A stretch of 64,000 nt of DNA from Oceanicaulis sp. HLUCCA04 (GTDB lineage Bacteria > Pseudomonadota > Alphaproteobacteria > Caulobacterales > Maricaulaceae). The number at the start of each line of letters is the position of its first letter. The stretch's first letter is position 1. Location of the stretch: assembly GCA_001314625.1 (NCBI GenBank), contig LJSH01000003.1:235454-299453 (forward strand), written 5' to 3'. The translations under genes were made by a program, and so were the position numbers. Shown here one piece after another: positions 51,839 through 62,710 of this stretch. The notes under the pieces are model-generated. The model was not told where the DNA came from. It saw only the letters and a program-made list of their open reading frames with translations, and did no database searches.

Positions 51839-52669
51839 ATGAATACCCGTCAGCGCGCCCTCCTGCCGTCCGCCCTGGGGTTCGGTGTGTCCGGTCCCCA
51901 CGGCACGCCGCTGATACGCCGTGCGGACACGGTGCGGCTGGTGCATGGAGCGTTTGATGCGGGCGTGCGGGTGTTCGACACCGCGCCGGCCTATGGCGCG
52001 GGCGAAGCCGAGGGACGGCTCGGCTTGGCGTTGCGCGGCATCGCGCGGGACGCGGTGTTCGTCACCACCAAGGCAGGCTTGTCGAGCGCAGGTCTGAAGC
52101 GCCGGCTGCGCGATTTCTCGCCGCGCGCCATCGAACGCTCGGTACGGGCAAGCCTTGAACGTCTTGACCTTGAAGGCGTTGACGGGCTGATATTGCACGG
52201 GCCATCACCATCGGAACTCACACCGGAACTCTTCACCCGCCTGTCGGGCCTGAAAGCGTCTGGAGCCTTCCGGCTTCTGGGTATTGCCGGGCGCGGCCAG
52301 GAGCTTGATGCAGCGATCGCAACGGGCCGCTTCGAGATTGTTATGGCCCCTGTCCACCCGTTTGCGGGCGAGCAGGCCCTGGCGCGGCTGCGCTCAGCCC
52401 GGTCTTGCGGTATCGCTGTGATGGGTATCGAAGCGGCCGGTAGTGGCCCCGCGCCCCTGTCATGGCCGCGGTCGCTGGCTGATCTTTACAAGCTGGCGCA
52501 ATCGATCCGGTCAGGCAGCGGATCAGGACCGCGCCTGGCCATGCCGGGCGCTCTGGTTGATCCGGTGCAAGGCGGGCTGGCCGATTGCGTTCTGGTGACC
52601 ACGACGCGCGAAAACCATCTGCTGGCAAACATACAGGCGGTCTCTGGACACGGGCGGTGCGCGCCATAG
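51839..52669 (+). CDS. Aldo/keto reductase family protein
   Basis: A 276-residue (beta/alpha)8 oxidoreductase. The catalytic tetrad can be placed: Asp and Tyr in RVFDTAPAYGAGEAEGRLG (near 45-50), Lys in VFVTTKAGL and His in LILHGPSPSE. The C-terminal part (LADCVLVTTTRENHLLANIQAV) is the usual cofactor-side region. Substrate unknown. It lies 11 bases before the photolyase-like gene on the same strand, so the two may be one unit. Confidence 0.88.
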   Translation: MNTRQRALLPSALGFGVSGPHGTPLIRRADTVRLVHGAFDAGVRVFDTAPAYGAGEAEGRLGLALRGIARDAVFVTTKAGLSSAGLKRRLRDFSPRAIERSVRASLERLDLEGVDGLILHGPSPSELTPELFTRLSGLKASGAFRLLGIAGRGQELDAAIATGRFEIVMAPVHPFAGEQALARLRSARSCGIAVMGIEAAGSGPAPLSWPRSLADLYKLAQSIRSGSGSGPRLAMPGALVDPVQGGLADCVLVTTTRENHLLANIQAVSGHGRCAP

Positions 52670-52680
52670 CTCTGCCCGCC

Positions 52681-53910
<1,230 letters not shown>

Positions 53911-53997
53911 CCATAGCCTTTCGTCTGCTGAATCGACTTTTCCTGCGAGACTGGCTAAGGCCGTCAGATACAACAGTTTGACGACGTCAGGACGCAG

Positions 53998-54939
53998 ATG
54001 CACGCAGACTTGCTGACAAAGCTCAAGGCACTGGGGGAGCCGACGCGGCTGCGCATCGTGACCTTGTTGCTGCGCGGCGAGCTGACTGTCAGCGAGGTCA
54101 TGCAGGTGCTCGGCCAGAGCCAGCCCCGCGTCAGCCGCCATCTGAAACTGCTGGCCGATGCCGGTGTTTGCGAACGCTACCCCGAAGGGGGCTGGGTATT
54201 CTACCGGCTGGCACGCTCGCGCGTCGGCGAGCGGTTGGCGGCGCTGCTGGAAGAGATTGAAAGTAGTGAGGATCCAGAAGTTGCACGCGATCTCGCGCGC
54301 CTCAATGAAGTGCGCCGGTTGCGGGCGGTCACAGCCCAGAAATATTTTGAAGTCGCCGCCGAACAATGGGCGCGCATTCGCGGCCTGCACTTCTCCGAGG
54401 AAGCCGTTGAAATGGCAATGGTCGAGGCGGCCGGCGACCGTAATTTCCGGCTGCATCTTGATGTTGGCACGGGCACCGGACGCATGCTGGAGATCTTCGC
54501 GGATCGCGCTGAAGACGGGATCGGTGTAGATCTCAGCCGTGAAATGCTCACCGTTGCCCGCTCCAAGATGAGCGAGGCGGGGCTGGCAAACCGTCTTGTG
54601 CGGCAGGCTGATGCGACGGCCCTGCCGCTGGAAACCGGCTCTGCCGATCTCATTACCGTGCATCAGGTTCTGCATTATATCGCGCAGCCTGAGCGTGCGC
54701 TGGCAGAATGGGCGCGTGTTCTGGCGCCGGGCGGGCTGTTGTTGCTCGCCGATTTCGAAGCGCACGATTTTGAAGATTTCCGCGCAGAATATCACCATGC
54801 CCATCTGGGCTTTCGGCGCGCGGATATTCTGGCCTGGCTGAAGGCGGCCGGGCTTGGTTCAGCGAGCGTCAAGCCCTTGCACGCCAAGGAACGTGAAGGG
54901 GGTCTGACCGTACTCATCTGTGCGGCGACGAAAGAGTAA
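53998..54939 (+). CDS. ArsR-type HTH fused to SAM-dependent methyltransferase
   Basis: A 313-residue two-domain protein. Residues 1-90 are an ArsR-like winged helix (LKALGEPTRLRIVTLLLRGELTVSEVMQVLGQSQPRVSRHLKLLADAGVCERYPEGGWVFYRL). Residues ~130-310 are a class I methyltransferase (HLDVGTGTGRMLEIFADRAEDGIGVDLSREML; ADATALPLETGSADLITVHQVLHYI). In other alphaproteobacteria this fusion often precedes metF and is thought to respond to methionine/SAM metabolism. Here it is followed after 8 bases by pgi, so the link to methionine is not visible. Confidence 0.9.
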   Translation: MHADLLTKLKALGEPTRLRIVTLLLRGELTVSEVMQVLGQSQPRVSRHLKLLADAGVCERYPEGGWVFYRLARSRVGERLAALLEEIESSEDPEVARDLARLNEVRRLRAVTAQKYFEVAAEQWARIRGLHFSEEAVEMAMVEAAGDRNFRLHLDVGTGTGRMLEIFADRAEDGIGVDLSREMLTVARSKMSEAGLANRLVRQADATALPLETGSADLITVHQVLHYIAQPERALAEWARVLAPGGLLLLADFEAHDFEDFRAEYHHAHLGFRRADILAWLKAAGLGSASVKPLHAKEREGGLTVLICAATKE

Positions 54940-54947
54940 AGTCCACG

Positions 54948-56504
54948 ATGACCGATATTTCCCGTCAACTTCAGCCGCATGTGACACGCCTCGCAAGCGT
55001 GGATCTGGGCGCGCTGGTGCGCGAAGGCGGCGCGCGGGACAGTGCGCTTCAATGGCAGGCGGGGCCGGTCCGGCTTGACGCCCGCCATCAGCGCCTCGAC
55101 ACGAAGGCCATCGACGCCCTCTTTGCGCTGGTTGAAGCAGCGCGGCTGGATGATGCGCGCGCGGCTCTGTTCGGCGGCGATATCGTCAACCCTACAGAAC
55201 AGCGTCCGGCGTTGCACACGGCCTTGCGTGACGCCTCTGCTCCCAAAGACAGGGATCTTGCCGGACGGATTGAGGCGGCGCGGTCACGCACGGCCGCGTT
55301 TTCGAATGCCTGCCGGGCAGAAAACGCGTTGCAGGCATCGGGAGAAATCAGCGGCAAGCCGGTCCGCCGGATCATCAATATCGGCATTGGCGGGTCTGAT
55401 CTGGGACCGCGCCTGGTCTACAGTGCGCTGAAAGCGTACCGCCGCGAGGGTATTGATCTGCGTTTCGTGTCGAACCTCGATCCGGCCGATCTGGAAGACG
55501 CGATCGAGGGCGCGGACCCGGAAACCACGCTGATCTGCATCACCTCCAAGTCATTCACCACGTCGGAAACGCTGATGAATGCGGGCGCGGCTCGCGACTG
55601 GCTGGCCGCGGCGCTGGGCAAAGAGGCGGCCAATGCGCGCATCGCCGCAGCCACCGCCGCTCCTGACAGGGCGACGGACTTCGGCATTGCGCCGGAGCGC
55701 ATCTTTCCCTTCGAGGACGGTGTGGGCGGGCGTTACTCGCTATGGTCGGCGGCGGGTCTGTGCCTGGAGATAGCGCTTGGACCGGAGGTTTTTTCCCGGC
55801 TGCTGGACGGCGCGCGCCAGATGGATGCGCATTTTTCCGCCGCGCCTGTGAAACAGAATTTGCCGCTGGCCAAAGCGCTGATCGATGTGTGGAACCGGGC
55901 AGGGCGAGGTCTGCCGGCGCGGTGCGTGGCGGCCTATTCCAGCCGATTGGAACTACTGCCCGCCTATCTGCAGCAGCTCGAAATGGAGAGCCTTGGCAAG
56001 TCAGTGGGGCTCGACGGGGCAGCGCTGCCGCCCCGGTCGGGCGGGCAACTGGTCTGGGGCGGAAAGGGGTCGGACATCCAGCACTCCTTCTTCCAGTGGC
56101 TCCATCAGGGTGTGGACGAGGTGCCCGTCGATTTCATTGCCGTCGCGGCGCTCTATGCCAAGGGCGATGCGCGCGCAAAGGCACTAGGCGCCAATCTGGT
56201 CGCCCAGTCAGCCGCGCTGCTGGACGGTCATACCGGCGAGGGGCCGCTGGCCGCGCACAAGACCCTGCCCGGCGGGCGCGCCAGCTCCGTCATCACGCTT
56301 GAGCGCCTTGACCCGGAAGGCCTGGGCGCACTGATCGCGCTGCATGAACACAAAGTATTCTGCGAAGGCCTGATCTACGGCCTCAACCCTTTCGACCAAT
56401 GGGGTGTGGAGCTTGGCAAGCTGCTGACAAAGGATCTGCTCAGCGGCAATCACAGCCGGTTTGATGCCGCCAGTCTTGACCTTGCCCGCCTGTTCAGGCT
56501 TTGA
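54948..56504 (+). CDS. pgi: Glucose-6-phosphate isomerase
   Basis: A 518-residue glycolytic enzyme. Signatures are [67 protein letters not shown], the catalytic-His region [25 protein letters not shown] and the C-terminal [17 protein letters not shown]. It begins 8 bases after the ArsR-methyltransferase gene and is followed by tkt 43 bases later, making a small carbon-metabolism group. Confidence 0.96.
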   Translation: MTDISRQLQPHVTRLASVDLGALVREGGARDSALQWQAGPVRLDARHQRLDTKAIDALFALVEAARLDDARAALFGGDIVNPTEQRPALHTALRDASAPKDRDLAGRIEAARSRTAAFSNACRAENALQASGEISGKPVRRIINIGIGGSDLGPRLVYSALKAYRREGIDLRFVSNLDPADLEDAIEGADPETTLICITSKSFTTSETLMNAGAARDWLAAALGKEAANARIAAATAAPDRATDFGIAPERIFPFEDGVGGRYSLWSAAGLCLEIALGPEVFSRLLDGARQMDAHFSAAPVKQNLPLAKALIDVWNRAGRGLPARCVAAYSSRLELLPAYLQQLEMESLGKSVGLDGAALPPRSGGQLVWGGKGSDIQHSFFQWLHQGVDEVPVDFIAVAALYAKGDARAKALGANLVAQSAALLDGHTGEGPLAAHKTLPGGRASSVITLERLDPEGLGALIALHEHKVFCEGLIYGLNPFDQWGVELGKLLTKDLLSGNHSRFDAASLDLARLFRL

Positions 56505-56547
56505 CCCTGCACATCCCCGATTCCTGAAAAATCAGAGGCCCGCCACC

Positions 56548-58533
56548 ATGACCGCTCCCGATCTTGATCGCATCCGTCCGATGGCCAATGCGGTCCGGGC
56601 GCTGGCCATGGACGCGGTGGAAAAGGCCAAATCGGGCCATCCCGGCATGCCGATGGGCATGGCTGATGCAGCCGCGGTGCTCTGGGCAAAACACATAAAG
56701 TTCGACCCGGCTGACCCTGAATGGCCTGACCGCGACCGCTTCGTGCTGTCGGCGGGCCATGGCTCGATGCTGATCTATTCCATACTCCATCTGATCGGCG
56801 TGGACGGGGTGACCATCGATGAGCTGAAGAATTTCCGCCAGCTTGGCTCGAAGACGCCGGGCCATCCCGAATTTGGCCATACGCCGGGTGTCGAAACCAC
56901 GACGGGCCCGCTGGGTCAGGGCATTTCGACGGCGGTCGGCATGGCGCTGGCCGAGCGCATCCTCAATGCGCATTTCGGTGACGCGCTCGCCGATCACCAC
57001 ACCTGGGTCATCGCCTCGGATGGTGATCTGCAAGAGGGTATCAGCCAGGAAGCGATCTCGCTGGCCGGTCATCTCAAGCTCGGCAAGCTGATCGTCCTTT
57101 GGGACGATAATTCCATCTCGATCGATGGGTCGACCGAACTCTCCGACACAGTGGACCACCAGAAGCGGTTCGAGGCGGCAGGCTGGGATACGCTCAGCGT
57201 GGACGGTCACGATCCGGCAGCCGTCGATGCGGCCCTGACCCGGGCGAAGGCGTCCGACCGTCCGGTCCTGATCGCCTGCCGCACCACTATCGGGTTTGGC
57301 GCGCCGAAAAAGGCGGGCACCGCCGGTTCACATGGTTCTCCGCTGGGCGCAGACGAGATTGAAGGCGCGCGGCAGGCCCTGGGCTGGGAGCACGGCCCGT
57401 TTGAGGTGCCCGACAGCATTTATGCGGACTGGCAGGCCATGGCCAAGCGCAATGCAGCCGCCCGCAAGGGCTGGAATGAACGCCTTGAGGCATCGAATGT
57501 GCGCGATGCGTTCATCGCCCGTTTGGCCGGTGGCATGCCGCAGGCGGCGGCTGACGCGCTCAAAGCGCACATCGCCAAAATAGTCGCGGACAAGCCCAAG
57601 CTGGCCACGCGTGCCGCCTCGGGCAAGGTGCTCGAAGCCATTGCATCGGACTTCCCCGCGCTGGTTGGCGGTTCGGCAGATCTGACGGGCTCAAACCTGA
57701 CCAAGGCCAGCTCGCAGGCGATCATCACGTCTGATGATTTTTCCGGCGGCTACATCCATTACGGCGTGCGCGAGCACGGCATGGCGGCAGCCATGAACGG
57801 GATGAGCCTGCATGGCGGGGTCACGCCTTATGGCGGCACCTTCCTGATCTTCTCTGATTATTGCCGTCCGGCTATCCGCCTGTCGGCACTGATGAATCAG
57901 CCGGTCGTCTATGTGCTCACCCACGATTCCATCGGGCTGGGCGAAGATGGCCCGACCCACCAGCCGGTCGAGCACTTGTCGGCGTTGCGCGCCATACCGG
58001 GCGTCGAGACCTGGCGGCCTTGCGACGCGCTGGAAACAGCAGAGGCGTGGGCCTGCGCGCTGGAACGGACCGATGGCCCTGCCATTCTGGCCCTGTCGCG
58101 TCAGGGTGTGCCGCATTTACGCGAGGATGACGGGTCGAAGAACCTGTCGGCACGCGGGGCCTATGTGCTGCGCGAGGCAGAAGGCGGCAAGGCGCAGATC
58201 GTGCTGATCGCTACCGGCACAGAAGTGGAGCTGGCCGTGCAAGCGCGCGAGACGCTCGCCGGAAAAGGCGTGAAGGCCCGCGTGGTGAGTGCGCCGAGCG
58301 TGGAGCGTTTCCTGAAGCAGGATGCCGGTTATCGCGCTTCGGTGCTGCCCCAGGGCGTGCCGTGTGTAGCCGTAGAGGCCGCGATCCGCTGGGGGTGGGA
58401 TGCGCTTATCGGCACTGAGGGCGGTTTTGTCGGCATGACCGGTTTTGGCGCCTCGGCCCCGGCTGAAGAGCTGTATGAGCACTTTGGCATTACGGCCCAG
58501 CGTGTGGTGGAAGAGGCGCTGAAGCGGGTCTAG
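56548..58533 (+). CDS. tkt: Transketolase
   Basis: A 661-residue ThDP enzyme of the pentose phosphate/Calvin type. It starts [46 protein letters not shown] and has [17 protein letters not shown], the ThDP/Mg motif [20 protein letters not shown]...[10 protein letters not shown], then [48 protein letters not shown] and [20 protein letters not shown]. The ATG at 56548 is preferred over an upstream frame extension overlapping pgi. It is convergent with the JmjC gene (4-base overlap). Confidence 0.96.
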   Translation: MTAPDLDRIRPMANAVRALAMDAVEKAKSGHPGMPMGMADAAAVLWAKHIKFDPADPEWPDRDRFVLSAGHGSMLIYSILHLIGVDGVTIDELKNFRQLGSKTPGHPEFGHTPGVETTTGPLGQGISTAVGMALAERILNAHFGDALADHHTWVIASDGDLQEGISQEAISLAGHLKLGKLIVLWDDNSISIDGSTELSDTVDHQKRFEAAGWDTLSVDGHDPAAVDAALTRAKASDRPVLIACRTTIGFGAPKKAGTAGSHGSPLGADEIEGARQALGWEHGPFEVPDSIYADWQAMAKRNAAARKGWNERLEASNVRDAFIARLAGGMPQAAADALKAHIAKIVADKPKLATRAASGKVLEAIASDFPALVGGSADLTGSNLTKASSQAIITSDDFSGGYIHYGVREHGMAAAMNGMSLHGGVTPYGGTFLIFSDYCRPAIRLSALMNQPVVYVLTHDSIGLGEDGPTHQPVEHLSALRAIPGVETWRPCDALETAEAWACALERTDGPAILALSRQGVPHLREDDGSKNLSARGAYVLREAEGGKAQIVLIATGTEVELAVQARETLAGKGVKARVVSAPSVERFLKQDAGYRASVLPQGVPCVAVEAAIRWGWDALIGTEGGFVGMTGFGASAPAEELYEHFGITAQRVVEEALKRV

Positions 58534-59735
58534 ACCCGCTTTGCGGCCCCGAAGGCCAGAAGCCGCTCGACCGCGTCGCGGGCCTTGTCATCGCCCAGAG
58601 CGGCAAAGTCTGCCTGCGATAGCGTTGCGCCTGCCAGAAAAGCTTCGAGCGCCGGCGCCGCGCCTTCATCAAAGCTGATATCGCCGCCGGCCATCACCAG
58701 CGCGATATGGTGACCATCGCTGGCCAGGCGCATGGCGGTCTGCGGGTGGCGGGCTATCCGCGTATCAGACGTCACCGGCCCGCCGGTCAGCCCGCCCGAC
58801 AGGTCTGGCTGGCGCGTACGCACGAAGGCGTCGGTAAACAGGTCCAGCACGCTGTCGAGATCGGCTTCGCGCCGGGCGGTATCCAGCGCGGTCTCAAACA
58901 GCGTCCGCAGGCTCTCCCGGTCAAAATCATCGCGGTGAAATCCGGCCGGCATGGACCGGCGCAGCGCGGGCGCACGCAAGCTCGCTTCGGCTACCGCTTC
59001 GAGCACGAAATCGGCCAGGGTCTTCACGATCACGCCGGTGGTGATGTGCAAGGAATGGGATCCCGGTTCACTGACGGCATCGTGCATCAGGCCGCGCGGC
59101 ACGTAGAGCATGTCGCCCGGTTCCAGCACGAACTCGGCAACGGGCTCTCCGGCGGCGAATTTGCCCGGGGTGAAGCGCTCCCCCCGGAATGGCGTTCCGG
59201 CAGGCGTATCATACAGCCGCCAGCGCTTGCGTCCCTCCACCTGGCAAACAAAAACGCAATGATTGTCGTAATGGGTGTGAAAGCCCTGCGCGCCCGCAGG
59301 CGTCAGATAGATATTGGTCTGAACATGGGCGGAAAACACGGCTTCCAGCTGGCGGCAAAAGTGCGCGAGTTCGATATGACGCCGCTCCAGCTGCGGCAGG
59401 ATGATGGTCGCGCCCTGTTGCCAGAACCGCATGACCGCCCCCCGGTCGATCTCGCCATTGTCCAGCAGATAGTCATCCGGGGAAATGCGCGGATCCGAGC
59501 GGGCAAGGCTCAGCTCGCCTTCGCGGAAACGCTGGCCGGCGATCATCGCGTCGATTGTGTTAGAGGAAAGAAGCGGCACAAAGCGCGCACCTCGTCCCTC
59601 TCCCGCCTGACAATGCAGTGCACGCGCTTCCCAGTACTCGCTCAGGAAGCGTTCTTCACCGACGGGCGCAGTGAGTTGTTCGAGCGACAGTCCGTCAGTC
59701 GGCAAGCTGGAAGCCGGCACTTTTGTGTCTAGCAC
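58530..59735 (-). CDS. JmjC/cupin oxygenase related to ribosomal oxygenases (YcfD/MINA type)
   Basis: A 401-residue Fe(II)/2-oxoglutarate-type oxygenase. The double-stranded beta-helix contains [30 protein letters not shown], with metal ligands His and Asp (H-Y-D near residue 155), and the distal His in [27 protein letters not shown]. The C-terminal ~150 residues fit the dimerisation/winged-helix part of such enzymes. Known relatives hydroxylate ribosomal proteins such as L16 or L27; the substrate here is unproven. It starts with GTG at 59735, which overlaps the stop of the repeat lipoprotein gene. Confidence 0.85.
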   Translation of the reverse strand: MLDTKVPASSLPTDGLSLEQLTAPVGEERFLSEYWEARALHCQAGEGRGARFVPLLSSNTIDAMIAGQRFREGELSLARSDPRISPDDYLLDNGEIDRGAVMRFWQQGATIILPQLERRHIELAHFCRQLEAVFSAHVQTNIYLTPAGAQGFHTHYDNHCVFVCQVEGRKRWRLYDTPAGTPFRGERFTPGKFAAGEPVAEFVLEPGDMLYVPRGLMHDAVSEPGSHSLHITTGVIVKTLADFVLEAVAEASLRAPALRRSMPAGFHRDDFDRESLRTLFETALDTARREADLDSVLDLFTDAFVRTRQPDLSGGLTGGPVTSDTRIARHPQTAMRLASDGHHIALVMAGGDISFDEGAAPALEAFLAGATLSQADFAALGDDKARDAVERLLAFGAAKRV

Positions 59736-60235
59736 CGGCGGCCCTGATAGGCGGGGTCGGCATAGGGGCCGCTATCAGCATCCGAACACGAGCGCGGCCT
59801 GCCGCCACCGCCACGCCCGGCACCGGCCGGGTCCGCGTAAGGGCCGGTATCGTTGTCGGTATAGCCGGTTTGCGGACGTCCGCCGCCGCGGCCGGCGCCG
59901 GACGGGTCCGCGTACGGGCCAGTGTCGTTGTCTGTATAGCCGGTCGGAGGACGTCCACCGCCGCCAGAATAACAGCTACGGCCCTGATTGGCCGGATCCG
60001 CGTAAGAGCCGGTATCGGAATCGGTGCAGGCGCGCTGGCCACCGCGCACACCATAACCGGCGGCGTCGGCGTAGGGGCCGGCATCGCTGTCGGTGACGCC
60101 GGTATACATCGCCCCGGTCGTGGCGCAGCCCGCCACACCCAGCAGCGTTGCCCCGCCGGCCACCTGGACCAGGAAGGAACGGCGTGAAACCGGGCGCAAG
60201 CCCTTCTTCGGTTTTTCAGAAGAGTCGTCGGACAT
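59729..60235 (-). CDS. Tat-exported lipoprotein-like protein with five DxDxGPYADP repeats
   Basis: A 168-residue protein. The N-terminus has a twin-arginine signal, VSRRSFLVQVAGGATLLGVAGC, ending in a lipobox-like V-A-G-C, so it may be lipid-anchored. The rest is five tandem ~22-residue units built on [TS]DxDxGxYADP followed by Gly/Arg: TDSDAGPYADA, TDSDTGSYADP, TDNDTGPYADP (twice) and SDADSGPYADP. Spaced Asp residues (D-x-D-x-G....D) suggest metal, perhaps Ca2+, binding. Four cysteines lie in the repeat part. No characterised family is recognised. The ATG at 60235 is chosen because the Tat signal begins there. Confidence 0.8.
   Translation of the reverse strand: MSDDSSEKPKKGLRPVSRRSFLVQVAGGATLLGVAGCATTGAMYTGVTDSDAGPYADAAGYGVRGGQRACTDSDTGSYADPANQGRSCYSGGGGRPPTGYTDNDTGPYADPSGAGRGGGRPQTGYTDNDTGPYADPAGAGRGGGGRPRSCSDADSGPYADPAYQGRRC
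59731..60080 (-). repeat. Tandem coding repeat, five units
   Basis: The DNA encoding the DxDxGPYADP units is itself repetitive: near-identical ~66-75-bp blocks containing GGGTCCGCGTA(A/C)GGGCC(A/G)GT on the plus strand recur around 59760, 59830, 59905, 59995 and 60070. The two central units are the most alike, pointing to recent unit duplication. Confidence 0.75.
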
Positions 60236-60400
60236 TGGCGTTACCTCCCCAGGTGGCCAATTATCTATTTGCACAATACTATAGACAAACCGCTGACATG
60301 GCGAGCCAAATCGCACCCTTCGGGCCGCCTGCAAACGACGGCATGTTGCCGCCGCGATGGGCGCGTGCAGGCACTGGCCAAGCCGGTCTATGCTCGCCTG

Positions 60401-60898
60401 ATGGTTCAGACGATTCGCATTCTTGGCATTGATCCCGGGCTTGGCGTGACCGGCTGGGGCGTGATCGACCAGACCGGCACGCGCCTGTCGCTTGTGGCGC
60501 ATGGCGTTATCAAGACACCGGTGAAATCTCCGCTGCCGCAGCGTCTGGAGGCCATTTTCGCAGCCGTCGAAGCTCTGGTCGCCGAGTACGCACCCGGTGA
60601 AGCCGCGGTAGAGGATCAGTTCGTCAGTGCCAATGCGGGAACGGCGCTCAAGCTGGGGCAAGCGCGTGCCGCTGCGATACTGCCCGCCGCGCGGGCGGGT
60701 CTGACGGTTGCCGAGTATGCACCCCGTCTGGTGAAGAAATCCGTGGTAGGTACAGGCGCCGCAGACAAGACCCAGGTCGCAGCGATGATGTCGGTCATCC
60801 TGCCTGGCAGCCGCGCGGTGGCAGATGCCGCCGACGCTCTGGCCGTCGCAGTGTGTCATGCCCATCATCGCGGCAGCATAGCGAAGGTCAGCGCATGA
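60401..60898 (+). CDS. ruvC: Holliday junction resolvase RuvC
   Basis: A 165-residue endonuclease that cuts Holliday junctions. The catalytic acids are in IRILGIDPGLGVTGWGVI (Asp near residue 10), EAAVEDQFVSANAGTALKLGQARAAAIL (Glu near 70) and VADAADALAVAVCHAHH (Asp pair near 145). The ATG at 60401 is preferred; the frame is open upstream but not conserved. Its stop overlaps the ruvA start (ATGA). Confidence 0.95.
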   Translation: MVQTIRILGIDPGLGVTGWGVIDQTGTRLSLVAHGVIKTPVKSPLPQRLEAIFAAVEALVAEYAPGEAAVEDQFVSANAGTALKLGQARAAAILPAARAGLTVAEYAPRLVKKSVVGTGAADKTQVAAMMSVILPGSRAVADAADALAVAVCHAHHRGSIAKVSA

Positions 60899-61551
60899 TC
60901 GGGATGCTCAAAGGCGTTGTCATAGCGCTCGGTGATGACGAGGCCGTCATCGATGTGGGCGGTGTTGGCTATCTGGTTTCGGTGGGTTCACGCGCCTTGT
61001 CGCGCCTGACGATAGGCGCAGGCGTCACCCTGCATATCGAGACTTATGTGCGCGAGGATGCGCTGCGCCTGTTCGGCTTTCTCAGCGAGGCAGAACGCGC
61101 CTGGTTTGTCCGCCTGCAGGCCGTGCAGGGCGTAGGCGCAAAGCATGCGCTGGCGCTACTGGATGCGGTCTCGGCTTCGGGTATTGAGACGGCATCGGCG
61201 CTGGGCGATGCGCCCGCGTTCGAGCGGGCCAAAGGCGTCGGCAAGAAGCTGGCTGAACGCATCGCGATGGAGCTGAAAGGCAAGGCGCCGCCGGCCCGGC
61301 GCCGCAGCCAGAAAACCGAGACGCTGGTGGAGGCACTGGCGGACGGGGATACGCTTTCGCCGGTTTCGGCTGCGCCCCCGCCGGACGCCGATACCGATGA
61401 TACGGCGCGTGATGTGGCCATCAGCGCGCTCATCAATCTGGGCTATGGCGAGAGCGAGGCGCGCCATGCTGTTGCGCTCGCTGTCACCGCCAACCCGGAT
61501 GCCGGTGAGACCATGCTGATCCGGTCAGCCCTGAAGGAGCTGGCCCGGTGA
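60895..61551 (+). CDS. ruvA: Holliday junction branch migration protein RuvA
   Basis: A 218-residue junction-binding protein. The N-terminal barrel (MIGMLKGVVIALGDDEAVIDVGGVGYLVSV; HIETYVREDALRLFGFLSEAERAWFVRLQAVQGVGAKHALALL) and the second helix-hairpin-helix (AKGVGKKLAERIAMELKGK) are clear. After an acidic linker, domain III (DVAISALINLGYGESEARHAVALAV) binds RuvB. It begins within the ruvC stop codon. ruvB follows after a palindromic repeat. Confidence 0.95.
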   Translation: MIGMLKGVVIALGDDEAVIDVGGVGYLVSVGSRALSRLTIGAGVTLHIETYVREDALRLFGFLSEAERAWFVRLQAVQGVGAKHALALLDAVSASGIETASALGDAPAFERAKGVGKKLAERIAMELKGKAPPARRRSQKTETLVEALADGDTLSPVSAAPPPDADTDDTARDVAISALINLGYGESEARHAVALAVTANPDAGETMLIRSALKELAR

Positions 61552-61570
61552 GGAGAGACAATTTCTGTCG

Positions 61571-61654
61571 TCGTTCCCGCGCAGGCGGGAACCCAGAGCG
61601 CGTGGCAAAGTCCGCGAGCGTGGCTCTGGATGCCCGCCTGCGCGGGCATGACGA
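61571..61654. repeat. Long imperfect inverted repeat between ruvA and ruvB
   Basis: The left arm (61571-61599: TCGTTCCCGCGCAGGCGGGA, then ACCCAGAGC) pairs with the right arm (61623-61654: GCTCTGGATGCCCGCCTGCG, then CGGGCATGACGA). Each arm also holds its own small palindrome (CCCGCGCAGGCGGG; GCCCGCCTGCGCGGGC). From memory, such TCATTCCCGCG...CGCGGGAATGA-type elements are widespread proteobacterial intergenic repeats. It lies inside the ruvCAB transcript. Confidence 0.8.
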
Positions 61655-61678
61655 GGAAGAGGCGCGCAGAGAGATGTC

Positions 61679-62710
61679 ATGACCGAGCCTGACCGCGTTA
61701 TCTCGGCAGACCCCGCCCCTGGTGACGGGCGCGACAAGGCGCTGCGTCCCTTGAGCTTTGACGAGTTTGTCGGCCAGCGTGCGGCCATCGATAATCTCAA
61801 AGTGTTTGTAAATGCCGCCGCCAGCCGGGGCGAGGCGCTGGACCATGTGCTGCTCTCCGGCCCGCCGGGACTGGGCAAGACAACGCTGGCGCAGATCGTG
61901 GCGCGTGAGCTGGGCGTCAATTTCCGCGCCACATCAGGCCCGGTGATTGCCCGCGCGGGCGATCTGGCCGCAATCCTGACCAATTTGGAAGAGCGCGATG
62001 TGCTCTTCATTGATGAAATCCACCGCCTGCTGCCGGTCGTCGAGGAAATCCTCTATCCGGCGATGGAGGATTTCGCCCTTGATCTGGTGATCGGAGAGGG
62101 GCCGAGCGCGCGCACCGTGCGCATCGATCTGCCGCCCTTCACCCTTGTCGGCGCGACCACGCGGGCCGGCCTTCTGGCGACACCTTTGCGCGATCGCTTC
62201 GGCGTGCCGGTGCGCCTGGAGTTTTACGGTGAAAAAGAGCTGACCAGTATCGTGACGCGCGCCGCCGGAAAGCTGGGCGCGGCCATAGAACCGGACGGCG
62301 CGCGCGAGATTGCCCGGCGCGCGCGCGGCACGCCGCGCGTGGCGGGGCGGCTCCTGCGCCGGGTGCGCGACTTTGCCGAAGCCGATAGCGAAGTGACCAT
62401 TTCCGAGAAAGTGGCCGACCGCGCCTTGAAGCGCCTGGAGGTCGATGAGGTAGGCCTCGACAGTCTCGACCGGCGCTATTTGCGCGTGTTGATCGAAGGC
62501 TTTGCCGGCGGGCCTGCCGGCGTGGAAACGCTGGCCGCTGCGTGCGCCGAAGCGCGCGATGCGCTTGAGGAAGTGGTCGAACCTTTCCTGATCCAGCAGG
62601 GCTTTATCCAGCGCACGCCCAGGGGCCGCATCGCCGCTCCGCGCGCCTGGACGCATATGGGGCTGGAGCCGCCGCGCACCGGGCCGGACCTGTTTGGAGA
62701 AGGCAAATGA
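61679..62710 (+). CDS. ruvB: Holliday junction branch migration ATPase RuvB
   Basis: A 343-residue AAA+ motor. Walker [21 protein letters not shown] near residue 60, Walker [26 protein letters not shown] near 105, sensor 1 [21 protein letters not shown], arginine-rich sensor 2 [20 protein letters not shown] and the C-terminal winged helix ([22 protein letters not shown]). The ATG directly follows the palindromic repeat with GAGAGA before it. Its stop overlaps the ybgC start. Confidence 0.97.
   Translation: MTEPDRVISADPAPGDGRDKALRPLSFDEFVGQRAAIDNLKVFVNAAASRGEALDHVLLSGPPGLGKTTLAQIVARELGVNFRATSGPVIARAGDLAAILTNLEERDVLFIDEIHRLLPVVEEILYPAMEDFALDLVIGEGPSARTVRIDLPPFTLVGATTRAGLLATPLRDRFGVPVRLEFYGEKELTSIVTRAAGKLGAAIEPDGAREIARRARGTPRVAGRLLRRVRDFAEADSEVTISEKVADRALKRLEVDEVGLDSLDRRYLRVLIEGFAGGPAGVETLAAACAEARDALEEVVEPFLIQQGFIQRTPRGRIAAPRAWTHMGLEPPRTGPDLFGEGK

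Noticed and set aside
51089-52198. 369-codon minus-strand frame opposite cmk and the aldo/keto reductase
   Set aside because: Both plus-strand genes show intact catalytic motifs; the minus frame shows none.
59723-60187. Plus-strand frames across the repeat region with Gly/Val/Arg repeats
   Set aside because: They are reverse readings of the DxDxGPYADP repeats; the minus strand has a Tat signal and a coherent start.
59729-60235. CRISPR array
   Set aside because: The repeats are coding, directly adjacent without unique spacers, and vary between units.
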